A program made the position numbers and the translations under genes. The notes below the pieces were generated by a model, which saw nothing but the letters and a program-made list of their open reading frames with translations, had not been told where the DNA came from and did no database searches. From the NCBI RefSeq assembly GCF_038502225.1, contig NC_091391.1, positions 1,028,502 to 1,092,501 on the forward strand: 64,000 nt of DNA, given 5' to 3'. Origin of the DNA: Cherax quadricarinatus (taxonomy: Eukaryota; Arthropoda; Malacostraca; Decapoda; Parastacidae). Shown here in pieces: positions 53,112 to 64,000 of the stretch (position 1 is the first letter of the stretch; every line of letters begins with the position of its first letter).

Positions 53112-56100
53112 CTATGGCACTGCTGAAGACTATGGCACTGCTGAAGACTATGGCACTGCTGAAGACTATGGCACTGCTGAAGACTATGGCACTGCTGAAG
53201 ACTATGGCACTGCTGAAGACTATGGCACTGCTGAAGACTATGGCACTGCTGAAGATTATGGCACTGTTGAAGACTACGACACTGCTGAAGACTACGACAC
53301 TGCTGAAGACTACGACACTGCTGAAGACTACGACACTGCTGAAGACTATGTCACTGCTGAAGACTATGGCACTGCTGAAGACTATGGCACTGCTGAAGAC
53401 TATGGCACTGCTGAAGACTATGGCACTGCTGAAGACTATGGCACTGCTGAAGACTATGGCACTGCTGAAGATTATGGCACTGTTGAAGACTACGACACTG
53501 CTGAAGACTACGACACTGCTGAAGACTACGACACTGCTGAAGACTACGACACTGCTGAAGACTATGTCACTGCTGAAGACTACGACACTGCTGAAGACTA
53601 TGTCACTGCTGAAGACTATGGCACTGCTGAAGACTATGGCACTGCTGAAGACTACGACACTGCTGAAGACTATGGCACTGCTGAAGACTACGACACTGTT
53701 GAAGACTACGACACTGCTGAAGACTACGACACTGCTGAAGACTATGTCACTGCTGAAGACTATGGCACTGCTGAAGACTATGGCACTGCTGAAGACTATG
53801 GCACTGCTGAAGACTACGACACTGCTGAAGACTATGGCACTGTTGAAGACTACGACACTGCTGAAGACTATGGCACTGCTGAAGACTATGGCACTGCTGA
53901 AGACTATTGCACTGCTGAAGACTATGGCACTGCTGAAGACTATGGCACTGCTGAAGACTATGGCACTGCTGAAGATTATGGCACTGTTGAAGACTACGAC
54001 ACTGCTGAAGACTACGACACTGCTGAAGACTACGACACTGCTGAAGACTACGACACTGCTGAAGACTATGTCACTGCTGAAGACTACGACACTGCTGAAG
54101 ACTATGTCACTGCTGAAGACTATGGCACTGCTGAAGACTATGGCACTGCTGAAGACTACGACACTGCTGAAGACTATGGCACTGCTGAAGACTACGACAC
54201 TGTTGAAGACTACGACACTGCTGAAGACTACGACACTGCTGAAGACTACGACACTGCTGAAGACTATGTCACTGCTGAAGACTATGGCACTGCTGAAGAC
54301 TATGGCACTGCTGAAGACTATGGCACTGCTGAAGACTACGACACTGCTGAAGACTATGGCACTGTTGAAGACTACGACACTGCTGAAGACTATGGCACTG
54401 CTGAAGATTATGGCACTGCTGAAGATTATGGCACTGTTGAAGACTATGGCACTGCTGAAGACTATGGCACTGCTGAAGATTATGGCACTGTTGAAGACTA
54501 CGACACTGCTGAAGACTATGGCACTGCTGAAGACTACGACACTGCTGAAGACTATGGCACTGCTGAAGACTACGACACTGCTGAAGACTATGGCACTGCT
54601 GAAGACTATGGCACTGCTGAAGACTATGGCACTGTTGAAGACTACGACACTGCTGAAGACTATGGCACTGTTGAAGACTACGGCACTGCTGAAGACTATG
54701 GCACTGTTGAAGACTACGACACTGCTGAAGACTATGGCACTGTTGAAGACTACGACACTGCTGAAGACTATGGCACTGTTGAAGACTACGACACTGCTGA
54801 AGACTATGGCACTGTTGAAGACTACGACACTGCTGAAGACTATGGCACTGTTGAAGACTACGACACTGCTGAAGACTATGGCACTGTTGAAGACTACGAC
54901 ACTGCTGAAGACTATGGCACTGTTGAAGACTACGACACTGCTGAAGACTACGACACTGCTGAAGACTATGGCACTGCTGAAGACTATGGCACTGCTGAAG
55001 ATTACGACACTGCTGAAGACTATGGCACTGCTGAAGACTACGACACTGCTGAAGACTATGGCACTGCTGAAGACTATGGCACTGTTGAAGACTACGACAC
55101 TGCTGAAGACTATGGCACTGCTGAAGACTACGACACTGCTGAAGACTATGGCACTGGTGAAGACTATGGCACTGCTGAAGACTACGACACTGCTGAAGAC
55201 TATGGCACTGTTGAAGACTACGGCACTGCTGAAGACTATGGCACTGTTGAAGACTACGACACTGCTGAAGACTATGGCACTGCTGAAGACTACGACACTG
55301 CTGAAGACTATGGCACTGTTGAAGACTACGACACTGCTGAAGACTACGACACTGCTGAAGACTACGACACTGTTGAAGACTACGGCACTGCTGAAGACTA
55401 TGGCACTGTTGAAGACTACGACACTGTTGAAGACTACAACACTGCTGAAGACTACGACACTGCTGAAGACTACGACACTGTTGAAGACTACGACACTGCT
55501 GAAGACTATGGCACTGTTGAAGACTACGGCACTGCTGAAGACTATGGCACTGTTGAAGACTACGGCACTGCTGAAGACTATGGCACTGTTGAAGACTACG
55601 ACACTGTTGAAGACTACGACACTGCTGAAGACTACGACACTGCTGAAGACTACGACACTGTTGAAGACTACGACACTGCTGAAGACTATGTTACTGCTGA
55701 AGACTACGACACTGCTGAAGACTACGACACTGCTGAAGACTACGACACTGCTGAAGACTACGACACTGCTGAAGACTACGACACTGCTGAAGACTATGTT
55801 ACTGCTGAAGACTACGACACTGCTGAAGACTACGACACTGCTGAAGACTACGACACTGCTGAAGACTACGACACTGCTGAAGACTACGACACTGCTGAAG
55901 ACTATGTTACTGCTGAAGACTATGACACTGCTGAAGACTATGACACTGCTGAAGACTACGACACTGCTGAAGACTACGACACTGCTGAAGACTATGACAC
56001 TGCTGAAGACTATGTTACTGCTGAAGACTATGACACTGCTGAAGACTACGACACTGCTGAAGACTATGTTGCTGCTGAAGACTATGACACTGCTGAAGAC

Positions 56101-59100
56101 TATGACACTGCTGAAGACTATGTTACTGCTGAAGACTATGACACTGCTGAAGACTACGACACTGCTGAAGACTATGTTGCTGCTGAAGACTATGACACTG
56201 CTGAAGACTATGACACTGCTGAAGACTATGACACTGCTGAAGACTATGACACTGCTGAAGACTATATTGCTGCTTAAGACTATGACACTGCTGAAGACTA
56301 TGACACTGCTGAAGACTATGACACTGCTGAAGACTATGACACTGCTGAAGACTATGTTACTGCTGAAGACTATGACACTGCTGAAGACTACGACACTGCT
56401 GAAGACTATGTTGCTGCTGAAGACTATGACACTGCTGAAGACTATGTTGCTGCTGAAGACTATGACACTGCTGAAGACTACGACACTGCTGAAGACTACG
56501 ACACTGCTGAAGACTATGTTGCTGCTGAAGACTATGTTACTGCTGAAGACTATGACACTGCTGAAGACTACGACACTGCTGAAGACTACGACACTGCTGA
56601 AGACTACGACACTGCTGAAGACTACGACACTGCTGAAGACTATGTTGCTGCTGAAGACTATGTTACTGCTGAAGACTATGACACTGCTGAAGACTACGAC
56701 ACTGCTGAAGACTACGACACTGCTGAAGACTACGACACTGCTGAAGACTATGTTACTGCTGAAGACTACGACACTGCTGAAGACTACGACACTGCTGAAG
56801 ACTACGACACTGCTGAAGACTACGACACTGCTGAAGACTACGACACTGCTGAAGACTACGACACTGCTGAAGACTATGACACTGCTGAAGACTATGTTGC
56901 TGCTGAAGACTATGTTACTGCTGAAGACTATGACACTGCTGAAGACTACGACACTGCTGAAGACTACGACACTGCTGAAGACTACGACACTGTTGAAGAC
57001 TACGACACTGCTGAAGACTATGGCACTGTTGAAGACTACGGCACTGCTGAAGACTATGGCACTGTTGAAGACTACGGCACTGCTGAAGACTATGGCACTG
57101 TTGAAGACTACGACACTGTTGAAGACTACGACACTGCTGAAGACTACGACACTGCTGAAGACTACGACACTGTTGAAGACTACGACACTGCTGAAGACTA
57201 TGTTACTGCTGAAGACTACGACACTGCTGAAGACTACGACACTGCTGAAGACTACGACACTGCTGAAGACTACGACACTGCTGAAGACTACGACACTGCT
57301 GAAGACTATGTTACTGCTGAAGACTACGACACTGCTGAAGACTACGACACTGCTGAAGACTACGACACTGCTGAAGACTACGACACTGCTGAAGACTACG
57401 ACACTGCTGAAGACTATGTTACTGCTGAAGACTATGACACTGCTGAAGACTATGACACTGCTGAAGACTACGACACTGCTGAAGACTACGACACTGCTGA
57501 AGACTATGACACTGCTGAAGACTATGTTACTGCTGAAGACTATGACACTGCTGAAGACTACGACACTGCTGAAGACTATGTTGCTGCTGAAGACTATGAC
57601 ACTGCTGAAGACTATGACACTGCTGAAGACTATGTTACTGCTGAAGACTATGACACTGCTGAAGACTACGACACTGCTGAAGACTATGTTGCTGCTGAAG
57701 ACTATGACACTGCTGAAGACTATGACACTGCTGAAGACTATGACACTGCTGAAGACTATGACACTGCTGAAGACTATATTGCTGCTTAAGACTATGACAC
57801 TGCTGAAGACTATGACACTGCTGAAGACTATGACACTGCTGAAGACTATGACACTGCTGAAGACTATGTTACTGCTGAAGACTATGACACTGCTGAAGAC
57901 TACGACACTGCTGAAGACTATGTTGCTGCTGAAGACTATGACACTGCTGAAGACTATGTTGCTGCTGAAGACTATGACACTGCTGAAGACTACGACACTG
58001 CTGAAGACTACGACACTGCTGAAGACTATGTTGCTGCTGAAGACTATGTTACTGCTGAAGACTATGACACTGCTGAAGACTACGACACTGCTGAAGACTA
58101 CGACACTGCTGAAGACTACGACACTGCTGAAGACTACGACACTGCTGAAGACTATGTTGCTGCTGAAGACTATGTTACTGCTGAAGACTATGACACTGCT
58201 GAAGACTACGACACTGCTGAAGACTACGACACTGCTGAAGACTACGACACTGCTGAAGACTATGTTACTGCTGAAGACTACGACACTGCTGAAGACTACG
58301 ACACTGCTGAAGACTACGACACTGCTGAAGACTACGACACTGCTGAAGACTACGACACTGCTGAAGACTACGACACTGCTGAAGACTATGACACTGCTGA
58401 AGACTATGTTGCTGCTGAAGACTATGTTACTGCTGAAGACTATGACACTGCTGAAGACTACGACACTGCTGAAGACTACGACACTGCTGAAGACTACGAC
58501 ACTGCTGAAGACTATGTTACTGCTGAAGACTACGACACTGCTGAAGACTACGACACTGCTGAAGACTACGACACTGCTGAAGACTATGTTACTGCTGAAG
58601 ACTACGACACTGCTGAAGACTATGATACTGCTGAAGACTACGACACTGCTGAAGACTATGGCACTGCTGAAGACTACGACACTGCTGAAGACTAAGACAC
58701 TGCTGAAGACTACGACACTGCTGAAGACTACGACACTGCTGAAGACTACGACACTGCTGAAGACTACGACACTGCTGAAGACTATGACACTGCTGAAGAC
58801 TACGACACTGCTGAAGACTATGACACTGCTGAAGACTATGTTGCTGCTGAAGACTACGACACTGCTGAAGACTACGACACTGCTGAAGACTACGACACTG
58901 CTGAAGACTACGACACTGCTGAAGACTACGACACTGCTGAAGACTACGACACTGCTGAAGACTACGGCACTGCTGAAGACTACGACACTGCTGAAGACTA
59001 CGACACTGCTGAAGACTATGTTACTGCTGAAGACTACGACACTGCTGAAGACTACGACACTGCTGAAGACTACGACACTGCTGAAGACTACGACACTGCT

Positions 59101-60192
59101 GAAGACTACGACACTGCTGAAGACTACGACACTGCTGAAGACTACGACACTGCTGAAGACTATGACACTGCTGAAGACTATGTTGCTGCTGAAGACTACG
59201 ACACTGCTGAAGACTATGTTACTGCTGAAGACTATGACACTGCTGAAGACTACGACACTGCTGAAGACTACGACACTGCTGAAGACTACGACACTGCTGA
59301 AGACTACGACACTGCTGAAGACTACGACACTGCTGAAGACTACGACACTGCTGAAGACTACGACACTGCTGAAGACTACGACACTGCTGAAGACTACGAC
59401 ACTGCTGAAGACTACGACACTGCTGAAGACTACGACACTGCTGAAGACTATGACACTGCTGAAGACTACGACACTGCTGAAGACTACGACACTGCTGAAG
59501 ACTACGACACTGCTGAAGACTACGACACTGCTGAAGACTATGACACTGCTGAAGACTACGACACTGCTGAAGACTACGACACTGCTGAAGACTATGACAC
59601 TGCTGAAGACTACGACACTGCTGAAGACTACGACACTGCTGAAGACTATGTTACTGCTGAAGACTACGACACTGCTGAAGACTATGTTACTGCTGAAGAC
59701 TACGACACTGCTGAAGACTACGACACTGCTGAAGACTATGACACTGTTGAAGACTACGACACTGCTGAAGACTACGACACTGTTGAAGACTACGACACTG
59801 CTGAAGACTATGTTACTGCTGAAGACTACGACACTGCTGAAGACTACGACACTGCTGAAGACTACGACACTGCTGAAGACTACGACACTGCTGAAGACTA
59901 CGACACTGCTGAAGACTACGACACTGCTGAAGACTATATCACTGCTGAAGACTACGACACTGCTGAAGACTACGACACTGCTGAAGACTACGACACTGCT
60001 GAAGACTACGACACTGCTGAAGACTACGACACTGCTGAAGACTATATCACTGCTGAAGACTACGACACTGCTGAAGACTACGACACTGCTGAAGACTACG
60101 ACACTGCTGAAGACTACGACACTGCTGAAGACTACGACACTGCTGAAGACTACGACACTGCTGAAGACTACGACACTGCTGAAGACTACGAC
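53112..60192. repeat. 18-bp megasatellite (about 393 copies)
   Basis: Unit ACTATGGCACTGCTGAAG, 18 bp, with variants ACTACGACACTG, ACTATGTTACTG, ACTATGTCACTG, ACTATGTTGCTG and ..TGTTGAAG. The variant order shows higher-order structure. A 1512-bp (84-unit) block from about 55440 to 56951 is repeated at about 56952-58463, including a rare GCTGCTTAAG unit at 56267 and 57779. Frames read LLKTMA or AEDYGT repeats for up to 2440 codons. I treat these as artefacts of a stop-free unit. Confidence 0.96.
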
Positions 60193-60204
60193 CAGTAGTC
60201 CCCC

Positions 60205-60228
60205 CAGTCCCCCAAGACTGGGGGACTG
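60205..60228. repeat. 9-bp GC-rich hairpin at array edge
   Basis: CAGTCCCCC (60205-60213) and GGGGGACTG (60220-60228) with loop AAGACT, directly right of the 18-bp array. Confidence 0.85.
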
Positions 60229-60479
60229 ATTACCCTATCTTTTGCACACAGTTCTACTGTCTTCAAATTATGTCCTAGAATCTGTACTGATAATGCCACT
60301 GGAGGGCAAAACGTCTACAATCAAGATACCCAGATGGTATACCACTGCCTGGTATACAGTACCGGTATTCAGTACTCATGTACTACCCAACATTCTCCAG
60401 CCTATATATACTCGGTTCCTGGAACCTTTATCGCTTCCAGAACCAAAACACCTTAAAAATATGTAAATATGTCCTTGTC
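60229..60479 (+). other. no gene; contains a hammerhead-like module
   Basis: Non-coding. The module at 60283-60340 is listed separately. GGTATACCACTGCCTGGTATAC at about 60333-60356 is an inverted pair (GTATACC/GGTATAC) similar to words in the 35-38 kb satellite. Confidence 0.4.
60283..60340 (+). ncRNA. hammerhead-like repeat module, degenerate
   Basis: CTGATAATGCCACTGGAGGG, CAAAACGTCTACAATCAAGA, TACCCAGATGG. TGCC/GGGCA can form the central stem, and the GAAAC box is AAAAC here. Same module as 4845-4905 and 31785-31860. Confidence 0.35.
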
Positions 60480-60590
60480 GAGTTACGTGCGGCCAACAGT
60501 AACAGCCTGGTTGCTCAGACCCTGATCCACCATGAGGCCTTGTCTCAGACCGGGCCGCGGGGGCGTTGACCCCCGAAACTTTCCATGATG
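60480..60590 (+). mobile_element. CR1/Jockey-like LINE 3' end
   Basis: GTGCGGCCAACAGTAACAGC, CCTGATCCACCATGAGGCCT and GGGCCGCGGGGGCGTTGACC, then CCCCGAAACTTTCC. The frame still reads RAANSNSLVAQTLIHHEALS as in 35383-36026. Confidence 0.75.
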
Positions 60591-60704
60591 TACTGATGTA
60601 AAGAGTGGGAGAAGCGTAGTCAGTTATTTCTCCATCGTATGGGTATAGAATACCGACAGGATGGAGGAAGGAATGGCCACGGATAAGCGAGGTCCTCCCC
60701 TACG

Positions 60705-62085
60705 TCCCAACAGCTACGTCCCAACAGCTACGTCCCAACAGCTACGTCCCAACAGCTACTGTCCCAACAGCTACGTCCCAACAGCTACTGTCACAACAGC
60801 TACGTCCCAACAGCTACTGTCCCAACAGCTACGTCCCAACAGCTACTGTCCCAACAGCTACGTCCCAACAGCTACTGTCCCAACAGCTACGTCCCAACAG
60901 CTACTGTCCCAACAGCTACTGTCCCAACAGCTACGTCCCAACAGCTACGTCCCAACAGCTACGTCCCAACAGCTACTGTCCCAACAGCTACGTCCCAACA
61001 GCTACTGTCCCAACAGCTACGTCCCAACAGCTACTGTCCCAACAGCTACGTCCCAACAGCTACTGTCCCAACAGCTACGTCCCAACAGCTACGTCCCAAC
61101 AGCTACGTCCCAACAGCTACTGTCCCAACAGCTACTGTCCCAACAGCTACGTCCCAACAGCTACGTCCCAACAGCTACTGTCCCAACAGCTACGTCCCAA
61201 CAGCTACTGTCCCAACAGCTACGTCCCAACAGCTACGTCCCAACAGCTACTGTCCCAACAGCTACTGTCCCAACAGCTACGTCCCAACAGCTACGTCCCA
61301 ACAGCTACGTCCCAACAGCTACTGTCCCAACAGCTACGTCCCAACAGCTACGTCCCAACAGCTACTGTCCCAACAGCTACGTCCCAACAGCTACGTCCCA
61401 ACAGCTACTGTCCAACAGCTACGTCCCAACAGCTACGTCCCAACAGCTACTGTCCCAACAGCTACTGTCCCAACAGCTACGTCCCAACAGCTACGTCCCA
61501 ACAGCTACTGTCCCAACAGCTACTGTCCCAACAGCTACGTCCCAACAGCTACGTCCCAACAGCTACGTCCCAACAGCTACTGTCCCAACAGCTACGTCCC
61601 AACAGCTACGTCCCAACAGCTACTGTCCCAACAGCTACGTCCCAACAGCTACGTCCCAACAGCTACTGTCCCAACAGCTACGTCCCAACAGCTACGTCCC
61701 AACAGCTACTGTCCCAACAGCTACTGTCCCAACAGCTACGTCCCAACAGCTACGTCCCAACAGCTACGTCCCAACAGCTACTGTCCCAACAGCTACGTCC
61801 CAACAGCTACGTCCCAACAGCTACTGTCCCAACAGCTACGTCCCAACAGCTACGTCCCAACAGCTACGTCCCAACAGCTACTGTCCCAACAGCTACGTCC
61901 CAACAGCTACGTCCCAACAGCTACTGTCCCAACAGCTACTGTCCCAACAGCTACGTCCCAACAGCTACGTCCCAACAGCTACGTCCCAACAGCTACTGTC
62001 CCAACAGCTACGTCCCAACAGCTACGTCCCAACAGCTACGTCCCAACAGCTACTGTCCCAACAGCTACGTCCCAACAGCTACTGT
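60705..62085. repeat. 14/15-bp satellite (about 95 copies)
   Basis: Two interleaved units, TACGTCCCAACAGC (14) and TACTGTCCCAACAGC (15), in patterns that repeat: the order of 14- and 15-mers around 61230-61400 recurs around 61500-61660 and 61730-61880. The 487-codon open frame over it is a by-product. Confidence 0.94.
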
Positions 62086-62211
62086 GAGGGTGACGAGGTA
62101 GGTGACTATGACGGGGGAAGGTGACTGCTGCTCACTGAGCCACTGGTGACAACGGAAGAGAAACCAGCAGTGACTGACAGCAGTGCCAGGTCACTGGTCA
62201 CTACCACAAGC
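62086..62211. other. unique junction between two arrays
   Basis: Non-coding, GTGAC-rich. No feature. Confidence 0.4.
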
Positions 62212-62968
62212 ACTCTACGAGCCACATAACGTGATCTACGAGCCACATAACGTGATCTACGAGCCACATAACGTGATCTACGAGCCACATAACGCGATCT
62301 ACGAGCCACATAACGTGATCTACGAGCCACATAACGTGATCTACGAGCCACATAACGTGATCTACGAGCCACATAACGTGATCTACGAGCCACATAACGT
62401 GATCTACGAGCCACATAACGTGATCTACGAGCCACATAACGTGATCTACGAGCCACATAACGTGATCTACGAGCCACATAACGCGATCTACGAGCCACAT
62501 AACGTGATCTACGAGCCACATAACGTGATCTACGAGCCACATAACGCGATCTACGAGCCACATAACGTGATCTACGAGCCACATAACGTGATCTACGAGC
62601 CACATAACGTGATCTACGAGCCACATAACGTGATCTACGAGCCACATAACGTGATCTACGAGCCACATAACGTGATCTACGAGCCACATAACGTGATCTA
62701 CGAGCCACATAACGTGATCTACGAGCCACATAACGCGATCTACGAGCCACATAACGTGATCTACGAGCCACATAACGTGATCTACGAGCCACATAACGCG
62801 ATCTACGAGCCACATAACGTGATCTACGAGCCACATAACGTGATCTACGAGCCACATAACGTGATCTACGAGCCACATAACGTGATCTACGAGCCACATA
62901 ACGTGATCTACGAGCCACATAACGTGATCTACGAGCCACATAACGTGATCTACGAGCCACATAACGTG
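62212..62968. repeat. 21-bp satellite (36 copies)
   Basis: Unit CGAGCCACATAACGTGATCT plus A. The only common variant is ACGCGATC for ACGTGATC, in five units, and the spacing of these variants (GCG at about 62294, 62483, 62546, 62735, 62798) implies two copies of a higher-order block of 252 bp. Open on both strands because 21 is a multiple of three. Confidence 0.95.
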
Positions 62969-63217
62969 TGACGCAAGTAGTAGCGGCCTGATCAATCTGG
63001 CCGTTGATATCCCCGTGCACTATCAGGAACCATAACTTGCCTGACCATGATATTCTTACAATTATCAAACTCCTTCTTGCATACACTTAAAAATCTGGAA
63101 ATTACCCTTGTATATTCGTATCTTGGCTTAATAAATTATGTGTCTTTCTGGTGTATGAGAATAAATATGCCCCTGATACAACCGTCACAGAAGTACTGGT
63201 TATAAGATCATCCTATT
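62969..63217. other. no gene seen
   Basis: Unique-looking AT-rich spacer. Confidence 0.4.
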
Positions 63218-63290
63218 GTAAGCTCTGTGGCTGAAGGGTCACAGCACTGGTCCTCCTTATACACATGGACCACGGTTTGAACCCCATCCT
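63218..63290 (+). mobile_element. tRNA-like SINE head
   Basis: AGCTCTGTGGCTGAAGGGTC (A-box region) and CACGGTTTGAACCCCATC (B box GGTTTGAACCC) at tRNA-like spacing on the plus strand. No cloverleaf was verified. It feeds directly into the 58-bp array. Confidence 0.55.
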
Positions 63291-64000
63291 TCCCTGGCCT
63301 CGTCTCACATCATAACATCACGAGCTCAACGGACAGGATTACCATCCTTCCCTGGCCTCGTCTCATATCATAACATCACGAGCTCAACAGACAGGATTAC
63401 CATCCTTCCCTGGCCTCGTCTCATATCATAACATCACGAGCTCAACAGACAGGATTACCGTGCTTCCCTGGCCTCGTCTCACATCATAACATCACGAGCT
63501 CAACAGACAGGATTACCATCCTTCCCTGGCCTCGTCTCACATCATAACATCACGAGCTCAACAGACAGGATTACCATCCTTCCCTGGCCTCGTCTCACAT
63601 CATAACATCACGAGCTCAACAGACAGGATTACCATCCTTCCCTGGCCTCGTCTCACATCATAACATCACGAGCTCAACAGACAGGATTACCATCCTTCCC
63701 TGGCCTCGTCTCACATCATAACATCACGAGCTCAACAGACAGGATTACCGTGCTTCCCTGGCCTCGTCTCACATCATAACATCACGAGCTCAACAGACAG
63801 GATTACCATCCTTCCCTGGCCTCGTCTCACATCATAACATCACGAGCTCAACAGACAGGATTACCATCCTTCCCTGGCCTCGTCTCACATCATAACATCA
63901 CGAGCTCAACAGACAGGATTACCATCCTTCCCTGGCCTCGTCTCACATCATAACATCACGAGCTCAACAGACAGGATTACCATCCTTCCCTGGCCTCGTC
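63291..64000. repeat. 58-bp tandem repeat, runs off the window
   Basis: Unit TCCCTGGCCTCGTCTCACAT, CATAACATCACGAGCTCAAC, AGACAGGATTACCATCCT. Spacing 58 bp (63291, 63349 and so on), about 12 copies, nearly invariant apart from ACCGTGCT in two units (about 63457 and 63747). It continues beyond 64000. Confidence 0.95.

Noticed and set aside
60205..60228. GC hairpin resembling a rho-independent terminator
   Set aside because: The sequence is eukaryotic and the hairpin has no following T-run. Recorded only as a hairpin.
52907..60229. A 2440-codon frame of LLKTMA/LLKTTT repeats
   Set aside because: It is produced by a stop-free 18-bp unit. The start lies in the unrelated 82-bp array, and the alternative frame (AEDYDT) is open for 1072 codons. 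No domain, signal peptide or splice evidence.
60661..62124. Q/S/P-rich 487-codon frame
   Set aside because: Composed of 14/15-bp units; the residue pattern changes frame as unit length changes, and there is no conserved flank.

Overview
This window is eukaryotic and most likely comes from a decapod crustacean. It has a spliced host gene with GT-AG introns, several LINE families of the RTE and CR1/L2/Jockey types, tRNA-derived SINEs, TA- and TTAA-flanked MITEs, and an extreme load of tandem repeats. Several interspersed repeats look like ones I remember from crayfish and shrimp sequence, but I cannot prove a genus. There is no prokaryotic organisation: no operons, ribosome binding sites, rRNA or CRISPR.

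The only host gene I can support is glucose-6-phosphate dehydrogenase (G6PD) on the minus strand. Its last three coding exons lie at 27473-27340, 26156-26005 and 17400-17214. They join in frame and encode the C-terminal third of the enzyme, including the residues of the structural NADP+ site. The 3'-terminal intron (17401-26004) holds a nearly full-length CR1/L2-like LINE (about 20336-24360 or beyond) with a zinc finger, endonuclease, reverse transcriptase, one in-frame stop and a 2A-like motif. The 5' splice site of the 27340-27473 exon lies in a 31-bp tandem duplication that repeats the exon end and donor. More 5' exons were not found, so if the gene is continuous they lie beyond 64000.

Layout: 1-2050 SINE and two minisatellites. 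2050-7100 old DNA transposons and MITEs. 7127-9416 a 20-bp satellite. 9655-11700 a 5'-truncated RTE LINE with a complete RT domain. 11860-16350 a foldback repeat broken by a piggyBac-like MITE, microsatellites, a 19-bp satellite and MITEs. 16740-28600 the G6PD exons with LINE, SINE and MITE insertions. 28747-31310 a 19-bp array that decays into scrambled sequence. 31953-35200 a SINE with a large internal 32-bp array, then a noisy inverted copy. 35205-38475 a 21/15-bp palindromic satellite split by a LINE. 38526-45745 a 15-bp megasatellite. 45746-49432 two LINE 3' ends and a LINE 5' half. 49431-52985 two arrays of 62/73 and 82 bp. 53112-60192 an 18-bp megasatellite. 60205-64000 14/15-bp, 21-bp and 58-bp arrays with LINE and SINE scraps.

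Tandem repeats cover roughly 35 kb, about 55% of the window, in some eighteen unrelated arrays. Many begin in, or next to, a recognisable transposon segment (SINE body, LINE 3' end, LINE tail). The very long open frames across the arrays follow from stop-free repeat units and are not called as genes. The theme of the window is transposon debris seeding tandem arrays inside and around a housekeeping gene.
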